32,582 bases of DNA from Jimgerdemannia flammicorona. Taxonomy: Eukaryota; Mucoromycota; Endogonomycetes; Endogonales; Endogonaceae. The notes below the pieces were generated by a model. That model was not told the origin of the DNA. It searched no databases and was given only the letters and a program-made list of their open reading frames with translations. Below are positions 1-9,805 of this stretch, piece after piece (the stretch's first letter is position 1; the number at the start of each line of letters is the position of its first letter). A program made the translations under genes and the position numbers. The stretch covers positions 1-32,582 of the forward strand of contig RBNI01000367.1 of the NCBI GenBank assembly GCA_003990745.1. Reading direction: 5' to 3'.

Positions 1-315
1 ATTTCGAGCACTCAGCTATGTCGCCACTCCCGAACCCCACATTTAAAATCGGCCTTCCAACACCCTCGTTTTCTCCTGCTCACACTTCTGTTGTTATCTT
101 ACTCCCCCACCCATCTGTATATGAGCCCAGAGGTTTTGTGGGAAGGACTGGTTCGAGGCCGTGGAAACGTGCTGTCCACCTGGATGGCTACCCCAAGCAC
201 ATGATGAGCAAGAATAACCCCGCGAGCATACCTACAAAATTTGTGGAGGCGTGAGGAAATTAAAATTGAGGTGTCCAAATCCTGCCCTCGTGAAACGACA
301 ATCTAGACCTTTGGT
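1..315. other. CpG-bearing, probably unique segment
   Basis: This stretch contains more than ten CpG dinucleotides and has balanced base composition, unlike the CpG-free DNA that begins near 315. It looks like host sequence that escaped RIP, or the end of a less mutated element. A 78-codon open frame (18-254, plus) has no recognisable domain, and I do not call it a gene. Confidence 0.4.
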
Positions 316-2063
316 AAGTAGTTGGTCTGAAGTAGACTATATGGGAGCATGAGAGATGAGTTATTGGTGGGTTCTATATATCTCTCAGCAGTAAGCAAAG
401 AGCAAAAATAATAGCTAGAAAGATAGATAGAGTGAAAAGACTGAGAGGAGATTATACTGGATATTTTGAAAGAGAACTTTAATATAGTATAGAATAGATA
501 ATTGGATAGATCAGATATGTAGCAGGATTTGGTAACTGTATCTTTAGAGCTGACTAGGTGATTATAAGTAGAGAGAAAGATAGACCTAATAGATAGTATC
601 TAGCAGAGAGTGAGAGAGAAGACTAGTTCTTTTACAAGATAGTATTCTATTGGTAAAGACTTAGTTAGCATTAGTGCTTCCAAATGAATCAAATCAATTT
701 GAATTGAATTAGATTGAGAGTCATTCAAATTGAATCAAATTGAAGTTTTTCAATTCAAATTAAGTTTGAATCAAATCAAGTTTGAATCAAATCAAATTTG
801 AATTAAATTGAGAGTCTAATTTAAATACTATTTTTCAAAATATATTGATGTAATGAAAATATATCCAAATTTAATGATCTTTAGCTTATTAGATTCCTCT
901 TATATAGAGGAATCTAACAAGCTAAAGATTATTAAATTTGGAAATATTTTTGTTAAGTTATTATATTTTGAAAAATAGAGTTCCAATTGAATCTCAAATA
1001 AAATTGGACCTTTGATTTAATTCAAATTGAATTGAATTGGATCTTTGATTTGATTCAATTCATTAGAAATACTAGTTAGTATATAGATTGACTAGATTTT
1101 AGTAAGGAAGTCCTGGGGAAATATATATATTAAATAAGGCTGAGGTAAGGTGATATCCTTGATCAGAATATTGGAAGATAGAGATAAAGAATCAGTTTAG
1201 AGCTCGTAAGGATAGAGGTAGTAGATAGAGACTAAATATAATCTTATTGAGAAAAATAGAGAAGAGAGAGAGATTTATAAAAGTGATATATCAGAAGATT
1301 ATAAAGTAGCAAACAGAAAAATATTTAGTAGAGACTTTCTGAAAGAATATTAAGGAGATGACTAGTAAAGAGTAAAAGAATAAGAAGAGGATACCAAATA
1401 GAAGACTATAGTAATAATTAGAGAGAATTACTAAAAGAAGACTAAATGAGAGTAGATTGGTTAAACTGATAGAAGAGATTAAGAAGATGTAGACTAAGTT
1501 GAAGACAGATGAGAATAGTATAATAGATAGTTTGTTAATAAGATTGTAGACTTATAGAATAGAAAAAGATAAGAGACCAATAAAGTTTTTTTACTAAAGT
1601 ATACTAAAGATATAGAAGATAAGATAAAGTTGATCTATTGTTTAGTAAGATAATAGTAAGAAGTTAATAGAGGTTGAGGAAATATTGAGAGAGATTTCTG
1701 AAAAGTGACAGACTCTTTGAAAAGATAATAGAGCTACTATTGATAAAGATTAGAAAAGTAATATAAGTGAGATATTATAAGACAATTGATAGATTAAGAT
1801 TTTAATAAAATTATAAATAAAGTAATATTGAAAAGATATTAGATATACTAGAGAAAGTTCAATTGAACTCATCTAGTACTCTTAAATAAATAAATTAATT
1901 CAAATCTAATTAAATTTAAATTAATTCAAATTAAATTAAGATTTAATTTAAAAGTTATAATATAAGATAATATGTCAACTATTTATTATTATATAGTATT
2001 TTTATTTACTATTATATAATATATAGTAATCTTATATATATATATAGTAATATAGTCAATATT
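316..2063. other. AT-rich, CpG-poor relic DNA without a recognisable gene
   Basis: The plus strand is rich in A and G with frequent TAG and TAA triplets, and CpG is nearly absent. About 1190-1860 reads like a heavily mutated purine-rich coding strand, but I found no conserved motif in any frame. About 1880-2050 is short A/T repeats. It is most likely an old RIP-mutated transposon whose class cannot be read by eye. The foldback at 683-1064 lies inside it. Confidence 0.5.
683..1064. repeat. Imperfect long inverted repeat (foldback or MITE-like)
   Basis: The two halves are reverse complements around 901-905. The inner 10-bp arms (891-900 and 906-915) pair perfectly, and pairing continues with few mismatches for about 35 bp on each side. 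After gaps it extends to the outer ends, which begin AATGAA (683) and finish TTCATT (1064). The arms are filled with iterations of an AATTGAATC-like word. No transposase and no convincing TSD were seen. It could be a non-autonomous DNA transposon or a palindrome from another rearrangement. Confidence 0.6.
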
Positions 2064-2078
2064 TAGCTGCATTTTTTC
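2064..2078. repeat. Left TSD of the poly(A) retroposon
   Basis: TAGCTGCATTTTTTC is repeated exactly at 3302-3316, directly after the poly(A) tract. The match extends to 18 bp if one C/T difference is allowed. Confidence 0.85.
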
Positions 2079-3255
2079 CAGCTTCTTTCTCTGCTACCTT
2101 ACCAGTCACAAGATTTAATAGGCAACCTTCTGAGTCTCCTTTCCACTATTATTACCTCCTCTACCTTAGGTTGGTTTGCTGTACCTACAGGGGCATGGTG
2201 GGAGGAGGGCAATGGTGATGAGTTGTCTCTTTATTGGTGTCAGATCAGTACTTCCTCTACTTTTTCGCAGATTCTGGTACCTTCAGCTACATCTGGGATG
2301 TATCCATTTTGGTGTGGCACCTTCTTCCTTTTGCCATCACCAACAAGAAGTTGTCTTGGTGTGTCTTGGGCTATGTAGGGAGTCAGCTGACCTTGGGCAT
2401 CAAGTACTTAGTGTAGGTTACCTACAGGTTCTCAGTGCCTGTAGTGGGGCTCTCTGACTTTAGTAAGCTTCCTGGTAAGCATAGTTCTGATGTAGGTGAC
2501 TGTTTTTCAGATATTGTTGGGATGGGAGGGGAGATGGCCATCACAGATAAGAGGAAGGGTGATAACGGTGGACCAGTAGGGTGCCAGGCTGGGGGCGGTC
2601 ATTGGAGCTGGGGCAGGTGCTGCTTCGGTGGGGCCTTTTGATTAGTGTGGTACAGTTAGGTGGTAGGTGTCACTCTTGGCTTCTTTTGGCAGTTAGCAGG
2701 ATTGGGCCCCAGTCATCAGAGAGGGTCGGGGGGCCTGAGGCTACCCATTTCAGGTATCTTGGCTATACTCAACTAGAACTGAGAGCTGATACAGCAATGT
2801 GATCGAGGCCTGCAGGCTTGAGTAGTGGGGTATTGGGGGTTTCCTCCCACCTCATGTGTAAGTCCTTTACTCACCTTGACTGGGAGAACCAGGCCCTACC
2901 CACTGTGTTGTGCTTTAATGAGGGTTTTTCTTTGCCTGTCATTCTCTTTGAGGTGGCAGGGGCTATGTATTCTATTTGGCTCAGGTGTGGCCTTGTACAT
3001 ATGTTGGGTTCTCAGGCATGTGCTTTCGGTCATTGGCATATGATTGGGTTTCCCCTGGTGGTAGAGAGAGCATGGTGTACAGAATGAGGTATGGGCCAAC
3101 ATCGGTCCTATTGTACCTAGCATGGTCAAGCTGCTGGACAATAGCTAGCCACTAGCCTAGATTAATGGGAGAGCAGTGCTTGGTGGGTGGTGGGGGAGGG
3201 TTTTGGCCTATATAGTCTAGGTTCCCTTCCAATAAAAATCTGTGGGACTTGAGTC

Positions 3256-3301
<46 letters not shown>
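2079..3301 (+). mobile_element. Poly(A)-tailed non-autonomous or 5'-truncated retroposon
   Basis: A 1.22-kb insert ends in about 42 A residues (3260-3301) and is bracketed by a 15-bp TSD, the signature of target-primed reverse transcription. An AATAAA signal lies at about 3232, some 25 bp before the tail. The insert keeps several CpGs and is GC-richer than its flanks, so it is younger or less exposed to RIP. Three short frames of 68-93 codons show no RT, endonuclease or other known domain. It may be a long SINE, a 5'-truncated unknown LINE, or a retroposed transcript; the sequence does not decide between these. Confidence 0.75.
3260..3301 (+). repeat. Poly(A) tail of the retroposon
   Basis: About 42 uninterrupted A residues follow TCTGTT and are followed at once by the right TSD. 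Confidence 0.9.
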
Positions 3302-3303
<2 letters not shown>

Positions 3304-3316
3304 GCTGCATTTTTTC
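3302..3316. repeat. Right TSD of the poly(A) retroposon
   Basis: Exact copy of 2064-2078, adjoining the poly(A) tail. Confidence 0.85.
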
Positions 3317-3959
3317 TAGTAGTAGTAGCAGTAGTCTAGTAAGAGTTATTATATAGTCTCTTTCTTAGAAAGAGATCAGAGATCAATAAATTTAAGTATT
3401 AGCAGATCTTGGAAAGAGTAAGACAGATTTTATAATATTATCCATAATTAAAACAATCTCTATAGAGATGATCTCTTTACTTTAGAGTAGTGGTCAAGTT
3501 GGACTAGTAGTAGTAGTAGTCTGACTAGTAGTAATAGTGATCAAGTTGGCAGTGGCCAGGCTGGTAGAGACTAGAGAGGCAGCAGTAAGAGAGATAGTAG
3601 TCAGAGATTAGATAGCTAAATAAATTATTTGATAATATATATATATATATATTTTTATATTTCTTGTAGTTATTATCTATCCTGATAATATCATTATTCA
3701 ACAAAATAACAGTTTTACTAATTATGATATTCGTATCTCAAAATGGTCAGAAATAAATTTAATATAAGTTCAAAAGTTATTAGATACTTTTTTTTTTTTT
3801 AGATTTTTAGATTTTTTTAGTAGCTTAAAGAACTTATTTATATATTTTACCTATTGTTTAGCTTTGAATATGATCAGTAAATATGTAAACTGAGCTATAA
3901 GCTTTGAATATAATTATTATAATATGTATATTAGCTCAATAGAAATAAATTATAAGGTT
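3317..3959. other. AT-rich stretch with AGT microsatellites, no gene
   Basis: AGT/TAG trinucleotide runs occur at about 3318-3335 and 3506-3535, a TA run near 3634-3650, and T-rich tracts near 3789-3820. It may include degraded sequence 3' of copy 1 pol, where integrase would be expected, but no integrase motif could be read. Confidence 0.5.
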
Positions 3960-4300
3960 AGAGCTAGGTTTCTTATAGATGAATAGCCATTTGAGGGCAG
4001 CATGGTCAGTTATCAGAGTGAATCTTTTTCTAATAAGATAATGTTTGAACAGAATGACTGCCTATATGACTATAAAGCATTCTAGTTTGGTACTACCATA
4101 GTTGGTTTGCTGCTGATTGGTTGCTCAGCTTGTATAAGCTATTATATGGTATTGTTGGTCAGGTCTTTCTTGGACTAGAACTGCCCCAAGACCATCTTTG
4201 AAGATATCTATATATAGGATGAATGGCTTCTGTAGATTGGAGTATACAAGGATTGGTGCTGTAGTCATATAGTGCTTGAGTTTCTTGAAGGCTAGTTTTT
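3960..4300 (-). pseudogene. RNase H domain of gypsy copy 1 (degraded)
   Basis: Minus-strand frames give IDISKDGLGAVLVQ (the first catalytic Asp region), an IIAYTS-like segment, a degenerate NYGSTKLEC segment, and the C-terminal motif FTLITDHAALKWLF, whose Asp is the family's TDH residue. This is the usual order of a Ty3/gypsy RNase H, which removes the RNA strand during reverse transcription. Stops interrupt it. It lies directly after RT in the pol direction. The family assignment is secure; function is lost. Confidence 0.8.
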
Positions 4301-4343
4301 GTAATTCTATCTATTTATAAGATACTTCTTTCTTGAGAAGGAT

Positions 4344-4990
4344 TTATATTGGAGTGGTAATTTGGGCAAAGTCCTTGATGAACCTTCTGTAGTAGAACAT
4401 TAGTATCAGGAATAATAGTGTTTTCTTTGAGGTCTTAGATATTGGCCAATTTTTGATCTTCTTAGTCTTCTTTGAGTCTATATGAGTTTCTTCTTTCAAA
4501 ACTATGAATTTAAGAAATTCATGTTTCTGTTTTCCAAAGTAGCATTTCTTAACATTGAGTCTCAGGTGATTCTTACCAGTGAGCTTAAAGAATTCCTCTA
4601 GGTGGTGTAGGTATTCCTTGAAATTTACAGAATAGATATTTGAATTATCTATATATACAATCAAGTAGTAGTGAATCAGTGAGCTATAGACTGAGTTTAT
4701 CATTTTCTAGAAAGTGGAAAGTATATTGCAAAGTTCAAAGATTTGGAGATACTCAAACAGTTTTCCAGGGCTAGAAAGGCTATCTTCTGAATATCTTTGG
4801 GATCTATGAGAATCTTATGGAATTCTATAAAAAGGTCCATACTGCTGAAGTATCTGGCCTCTTATAATTGGTCTAAAAGATTATTGATTCTAGGCAAAAG
4901 ATAGGCATCTATTTCAGTTACTGAGTTGAGTTTTCTATAGTCTATGCAGAGTCTCCATCCTCCTTTCTTTGGTATAATAAGTATGGGGCT
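4344..4990 (-). pseudogene. Reverse transcriptase domain of gypsy copy 1 (degraded)
   Basis: Near 4880-4985 the minus strand encodes [17 protein letters not shown] followed by a PRINNLLDQ segment, the N-terminal fingers motifs of gypsy RT. The catalytic box is at about 4640 and reads YIDN instead of YIDD, a change explained by one G-to-A transition. A 119-codon open stretch (4703-4344) covers this box through the thumb and the FYRRFIKDFAQITTPI connection motif. The protein would copy element RNA into DNA in the particle. The altered Asp and upstream stops make it a pseudogene. Confidence 0.88.
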
Positions 4991-5670
4991 GGCCCAAGAG
5001 CTAGTAGAGGATTGGATGACTCTATTGTCTAAGAGTTCTTAAATGTATTTCTTTTCAAATATCTTTAGGTAATGTAGTATTCTATAAGATTTCTACCAGA
5101 TGGGTGTTGTATTTTCTATATTTATATCATAGTGATATGATGGGTTATATGGCAGATTATCATAATCAGTAGTGAAGATATCTTGATATTTGTTGAGAAT
5201 TTCTACTAGTTGTTACTATTGCTGAGGTATCAATTCTTCTTCAATATTGGTAGAAGGCTTTACTGTCTCCTGGATCACAGAGGTCTCTTTCTTTTCTTCT
5301 AGGACCTTTTGCTGTTTCCTGATAAGTTTAGTTCATAAACTTCTCTGTGAGTTTAGTTGAGAAATGGCACCAGATATCCTATAATAGTTCTTTTTAGCAA
5401 AATGATACTTTCCCAACTCTGGTTGGTTGCTCAAGAGTATACTGTATTCATCTTATCAGAGAATGTGTATCTTTCAATATCCAGATTCAGGATATCTTTA
5501 TTGGGTTTGAAGAAGAGATTCCTGGAGTTGGGTGGTACAAAGATTTAGAATATAGTTTGCTCTTTAGGCTCTAGGATGAGATTTTTGTGCAGTTTGACTG
5601 GTTGGCAATATACTTGCTGAGAGACATTCTTCTTAAGGTAGTTGATCTGAAGAAGATATACTTTCTTCTT

Positions 5671-6016
5671 ATCTAAGCTTTTAAATCCTTCAGCTTGCCT
5701 TATTCCTTCAGTTAGTTTGGAAACTTCTTATAATTGAGGGGTCATGACTTTTATGAAGACTGTTTGAGCAATCTTCTGTCCTCTAATAATTCAGTGCTAT
5801 TCTATACTACTGTTATGCAGAATGATCTTGATTTTGCCCATATATATATCCTAGATCTATAGTTCCTCCTTCTATAGTTATCTCTTGTCTGGTAAGCCCA
5901 GATATTGAGGTCAGTTTGATGTAAGTCCCTTGAGGTAGCTGTATGGCTAGTCCAGTTCTGAACATCAGTATTCTTCCAGGTTTGATAGGTTCTTCCTCCA
6001 AACTGTAGAGGTCATA
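5671..6016 (-). pseudogene. dUTPase domain in gypsy copy 1 pol
   Basis: Trimeric dUTPases hydrolyse dUTP to dUMP and pyrophosphate and carry five ordered motifs; all five can be read here on the minus strand over about 115 codons. Motif I is YDLYSLEEEPIKPG (6016 downward), motif II is the TSISGLT region after LPQGTYIKL, motif III is GGTIDLGYI with its Asp and, after a slip, GKIKIILHNSS, motif IV is GQKIAQTVF, and motif V is EGIRQAEGFKSLD (ending near 5671). The motif I-V distance fits stand-alone dUTPases. A 2-bp slip in a TA run near 5840 breaks the frame. It lies immediately upstream of RT in pol. Copy 2 has the same domain at the same place. Confidence 0.85.
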
Positions 6017-6106
6017 CTCTTTATCTTCTTGGTGAGCTTTGGTTGAGAGTTTGACCTTGAGATATAATAGAATATACTGGATAACATTCTTACTGAGTTT
6101 GGGCTA

Positions 6107-7170
6107 TCCTTGGGCTGAAGCTCTACTAGTAGAGAGATATCAATTGTACTAGCTCTGAAAAAAGGAAGTAAGTGAGGAGAATTTGTCTCCAAATTCTATA
6201 TAAACTATAGAAAACTCAACAAGGTTACTAAGAAGGATTACCAATTACTATTCCTCATCAGTAACATCTTGGTAATACTAGAAAATAAAGTACAATACTA
6301 TATTATCTTAGATTTATACTCAGGATTTTATCAAATTGCTCTCACAAAAGATATTAGTGAGAAGTTAGCCTTTATCATCTCAGATAGAATCTATATCTAT
6401 TTACAAATACTATTTAGAATATATAATACTTCAGTAAGCTTCTAGAGAATTATTTATAAGATCTTTTATAATCATATGAGAAAATAGATAATAATTTATA
6501 TAGATGATATAATTATTGTAAGATAGCTTAAAAATATCTGAACTACATTTACTGAATTTTTCAGAAACAGAGAGACTATGGCTTATTTATCAAGCAAAGA
6601 AGTAAAAGCTTACAGAAATCAAGATCTCTTATCTTGAATATATTACCAATTAGACTGAACCCCATTTAGACTCTATTAAGATTAAAGCAGTAATAGTCTA
6701 CTTAAAACTCACTATAGTTACTGAAGCCCAAGTCTTTATAAGACTTACTTCTTATTATAAAAGATTTATCAGAGGATTCTTCAATATCATAGATCCTATC
6801 TATGAACTATTTAAGAAAGATATTAAGTTTCAATAGATCAGTAGACGGCAATAAGCTTTTGAATACATATCTCAAGGTTCAATTGATCTAGATGCCTATC
6901 TTAAGAAGATCTAACTGATCTCAAGAGTTCATCTTACTGATTGATATAAGCTCAATTAGACTAAGAGCTATTTTTACACAAAAGAAGGATAAAGTTGAGT
7001 ATATAATTACATATCTCAAAGAACTTATAGAGGAGAAAGAGAATATGAATTATCAAGTTAAAGTATCTCACAGTTATCTAAACAGTAGAAAAGTTCCACT
7101 ACTATCTTATAGGAAGATACTTTACTATTCTGATAGATCCTTTGGTCCTCATTTAGTTACATATAGACTA
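6107..7170 (+). mobile_element. Plus-strand Ty3/gypsy RT-RNase H fragment
   Basis: Plus-strand frames give NYRKLNKVTKKDY, ILDLYSGFYQIAL, EKLAFII, the catalytic IYIDDIII box (about 6493-6519), a YKRFIRGF connection motif near 6750, and an RNase H start LLIDISSIRLRAIFTQKK near 6940-6990 ending by 7170. The order is that of gypsy pol, but the protein differs from copies 1 and 2, so this is another family. It lies in opposite orientation between them. There are no LTRs, gag or integrase, and stops and frameshifts are many. Confidence 0.82.
6185..7160 (+). pseudogene. RT and RNase H coding relic of the plus-strand gypsy
   Basis: The catalytic YIDD tetrad is intact, while stops, mostly TAG, and at least two frameshifts disrupt the frame. 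Nearly all Gln codons expected from the family appear as TAG, consistent with CAG-to-TAG mutation by RIP. RT motifs occupy about 6185-6640, the connection domain about 6640-6850, and RNase H about 6930-7165. Confidence 0.78.
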
Positions 7171-7500
7171 TAAGTAAGATTTCTTATAATTGAATAGCCA
7201 TTTGAGGCTGTATGGTTAGTTATCAGAGTGAACTTTTTTCTGATGAGATAATGCTTGAATAGAGTGACTGCTCATATGACTGTAAGACATTCTAGTTTGG
7301 TACTACTATAGTTGATTTGCTACTGATTGGTAGCTTGACTTATATAAGCTATCATATGGTACTGTTGGTCAGGTCCTTCTTGGGCTAGAACTGCTCTCAG
7401 GCCATCTTTAGAGGCATCTGTATACAAGATGAATGGCTTCTGTAAGTTGGGGTGGACAAGAATTGATACTATAGTCATGTGGTACTTAAGTTCCTTGAAG
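7171..7500 (-). pseudogene. RNase H domain of gypsy copy 2 (degraded)
   Basis: It aligns with 3967-4300. The reverse complement of 7195-7250 gives an ITxHTASNGYS-like frame and, in the aligned frame, the ITDHAALKWL-type end motif with C-to-T damage. It follows RT in the pol direction. Stops and frame changes are frequent. Confidence 0.72.
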
Positions 7501-7549
7501 GCTAGTTCTTGTGATTACATATATTTGTAAGGTACTTCTTTCTTAAGAA

Positions 7550-8260
7550 GGATTCGAATTGGGGCAAAAATTTGGGCAAAGTCCTTAATAAACCTTCTGT
7601 AGTAAGATACTAGCATCAGGAAGGATAGTATTTCCTTTGGGGTCTTGGGTACTGGCCAATTGTTAATCTTCTCAGTTTTCTATAGGTCTGTGTGGATTTT
7701 TTCTTTTGAAACTATAAATCCAAGGAATTCAAGTTTCTGTTTCCCAAAGTAGCATTTCTTGGCATTGAGTCTCAGGTGGTTCTTGTGGATGAGCTTGAAG
7801 AATTCTTCTATATAGTGTAGGTATTCCTCAAATTTGCTGAATAGATGTTTGAATTATCTATATATACAATCAGGCAGTAGTGGATCAGGGGGGCATAGAC
7901 CAAATTCATCATTCTCTGGAAGGTGGGAGGTACATTGCAAAGTCTAAAGAGCATTTAGAGGTATTCAAACAGTTTTTCTAGAGCAAGAAATGCTGTCTTC
8001 TGAAAGTCTTTTGGGTCTATGGAGATTTTATAGAATTCTGCAAAAAGGTCCATACTGCTGAAATATCTGGTATCTTATAACTGATCCAAAAGGTCATTGA
8101 TTTTGGGCAAAGGATAGACATCCTTTTTAGTTACTAAATTGAGTTTTCTGTAGTCTATGCAGAGTCTCCATTCTTCTTTCTTTGATATAATAAGTATAGA
8201 GCTGGTCCAAGGACTAGTTGAGGGTCAGATGACTCCATTGTCTAAGAGTTCTTGAATGTG
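7550..8260 (-). pseudogene. Reverse transcriptase domain of gypsy copy 2 (degraded)
   Basis: Minus-strand motifs are YRKLN (about 8150) followed by a [16 protein letters not shown] segment, FQRMMNLVYAPLIHYCL, and the catalytic box as YIDN near 7855, again one G-to-A change from YIDD. It shares wording and spacing with copy 1. The same Asp-to-Asn change in both copies could be a shared ancestral loss or parallel RIP at the same site. Confidence 0.83.
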
Positions 8261-8883
8261 CTCCTTTTCAAATGTTTTTAGGTAATAGGGTATTCTATAG
8301 AGTTTCTGCCAGATGAGTATTGTATTTCCTGTATTTATGCTGTAGTAATATTATGAATTGTATGGCAGATTGCCATAATTAGTAGTGAAGATATCTTGAT
8401 ATTTGTTAAGGAGTTTTACTAATTGTTGTCATTACTGAGATATCAATTCTTCTCCAATATTGGTGGAAGGCTTCACTATCTCCTAGATCACAGAGGGGCT
8501 ATTTCTTTCTTCTGGAATCTTTTGCCATTTCCTAATAAGTTTAGCTCATAGACTTCTCTGTGGGTTTGGTTGAGGAAGGAGACTAAATGTCCTATGATGA
8601 TTCCTTTTGACAAGATGATGCTTTCCCAATTCTGGTTGGTTGCTTGGGAGTGCACTGGATTCATCTTATCAGAGAATATATATCCTTTAATAGTCAGATT
8701 CAGGATATCTTCATTGGGTTCAAAGAAGAGGTTTCTGGGGTCAGGTGGTGTAAAGATTTTGAAGGTGGTTTGCTCTCCAGGCTCCAGAATGAGATTCTTG
8801 TGCAGTTTGACTAATTGGTGGTATACTTGCTGGGGAACATTCCTCTTGAGGTGATTAACCTGAAGAAGATATACTTTCTTTTT

Positions 8884-9227
8884 GTCTGAGCTCTCAAATC
8901 CTTCAGCTTACCTTATTCCTTCAGTCAGTTTGGAGACTTCTTATAATTATGGAGTCTTGACTTTCATGAAGACTGCTTGGGCAATCTTCTGTTCTCTCAT
9001 GATTTTGTACCATTCTATACTACTGTTGTGCAGGATGATCTTAATTTTACCTATATATCTTAAGTCAATAGTTTCTCCTTCTACAGTTATTCCTTATCTG
9101 GCAAGTCCAGACCTTGAGGTTAGTTAGATATAAGTTCCTTGGGGTAGCTGTATAGCTAGTTCAGTTCTGAATATTAGTATTTTTCCAGGCTTGATAGATT
9201 CATCCTCCAGGCTATATAGCTCATACC
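8884..9227 (-). pseudogene. dUTPase domain in gypsy copy 2 pol
   Basis: This second copy of the domain has all five motifs in one frame apart from stop codons. Motif I is YELYSLEDESIKPG (the family Asp is Glu here), then LAIQLPQGTY, motif II SRSGLA, motif III GETIDL with RYIGKIKIILHNSS, motif IV EQKIAQAVF, and motif V EGFESSD near 8884-8907. The reading frame runs from 9240 to 8960 with only stop-type damage, which confirms the reading made across the frameshift in copy 1. It sits between a Cys-rich linker and RT. Function is lost; the ancestral domain assignment is strong. Confidence 0.87.
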
Positions 9228-9339
9228 TTATATCTTCTTGGTGAGCTTTGGTTGGGGTTTTGGTCTTGGGATGTAGCAGGGCATACTGGGTAACCTCTTT
9301 GCTAAGTTCAGAGCTAAAGCTCCATTAGCAGGGAGCCTC

Positions 9340-9788
9340 CAGGCTCTGAGGTTGAGGTGCAGCCATCTGGCTCCAGTAGAGGGATCTTAGAGATAGTTGA
9401 TTCCTCTTTTTCCTATAGAGTTTAGGCTTTCCATGAAGTTGGTGGCATCCTCTATCCATCTCTAGCAAGTTGTATATCTGATGAGGGCTAGGATGTCTTC
9501 TTCTAAATTATAGATCTTAAGGATCCTTCTTTCTGACTTCTTGGTCTGGCTTTTTTGGATCTGATCTCTGTTATTTCCTCTCTTTAAGATGTGAATTGTG
9601 ATATTCTGACTGAGGTAAATCTTCTGGTGTCTGCAGTCTTGGCAGTCTGAGTGTTTTCTATAATTATAATATCCTATTACTTGAAAGTGCTATTCCTGGT
9701 TGTTGATTTCTTACTGCTTTAGAAATCAGTATCTATCTTAGTTATAGACTGGGGGAAGAGTGGACAGGGGGGGGTATACTTCTGTTCA
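9340..9788 (-). pseudogene. Cys/His-containing pol linker of gypsy copy 2, 3' part
   Basis: The minus strand from 9788 to 9340 reads as a degraded linker upstream of dUTPase. Near 9620-9680 it encodes YYNYRKHSDCQDCRHQK, where both Tyr residues could be Cys mutated by TGT-to-TAT, giving a knuckle-like CxxC...H...CxxCxH pattern. Farther on it is Lys/Arg-rich. I do not recognise a named domain. Confidence 0.45.
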
Positions 9789-9805
9789 GGTGAAGAGACC
9801 TTGTC
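9789..9805. repeat. TSD at the 3' end of LINE copy A
   Basis: GGTGAAGAGACCTTGTC is repeated exactly at 15695-15711, on the other side of the LINE. Confidence 0.95.

Larger units (their letters stand above)
3960..6106 (-). mobile_element. Ty3/gypsy pol fragment, copy 1 (dUTPase-RT-RNase H)
   Basis: On the minus strand this reads dUTPase, then RT, then RNase H, in that order. It aligns along its length with 7171-9300 (copy 2), with the same spacing, so the two are tandemly placed copies of one family. gag, protease, integrase and LTRs are absent from this fragment. CpG is nearly absent and stops and frameshifts are common. The right edge at about 6106 is where similarity to copy 2 ends and plus-strand gypsy sequence starts. 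Confidence 0.85.
7171..9805 (-). mobile_element. Ty3/gypsy copy 2, 3' part (RNase H-RT-dUTPase)
   Basis: This is the pol half of the element, cut off from its gag half by the LINE at 9806-15694. The last 17 bp (9789-9805) recur at 15695-15711, showing that the two halves were once contiguous. On the minus strand it contains, from right to left, a Cys/His-containing linker, dUTPase, RT and RNase H. No integrase or 3' LTR is seen to the left, where the plus-strand gypsy fragment abuts at about 7170. Confidence 0.85.

Noticed and set aside
18..254. 78-codon open frame at the window start
   Set aside because: No domain or similarity was recognised; the length is within chance for this composition.
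2176..3141. Several 60-93 codon frames in the poly(A) retroposon
   Set aside because: They overlap on both strands with no conserved motif, so coding is not supported.
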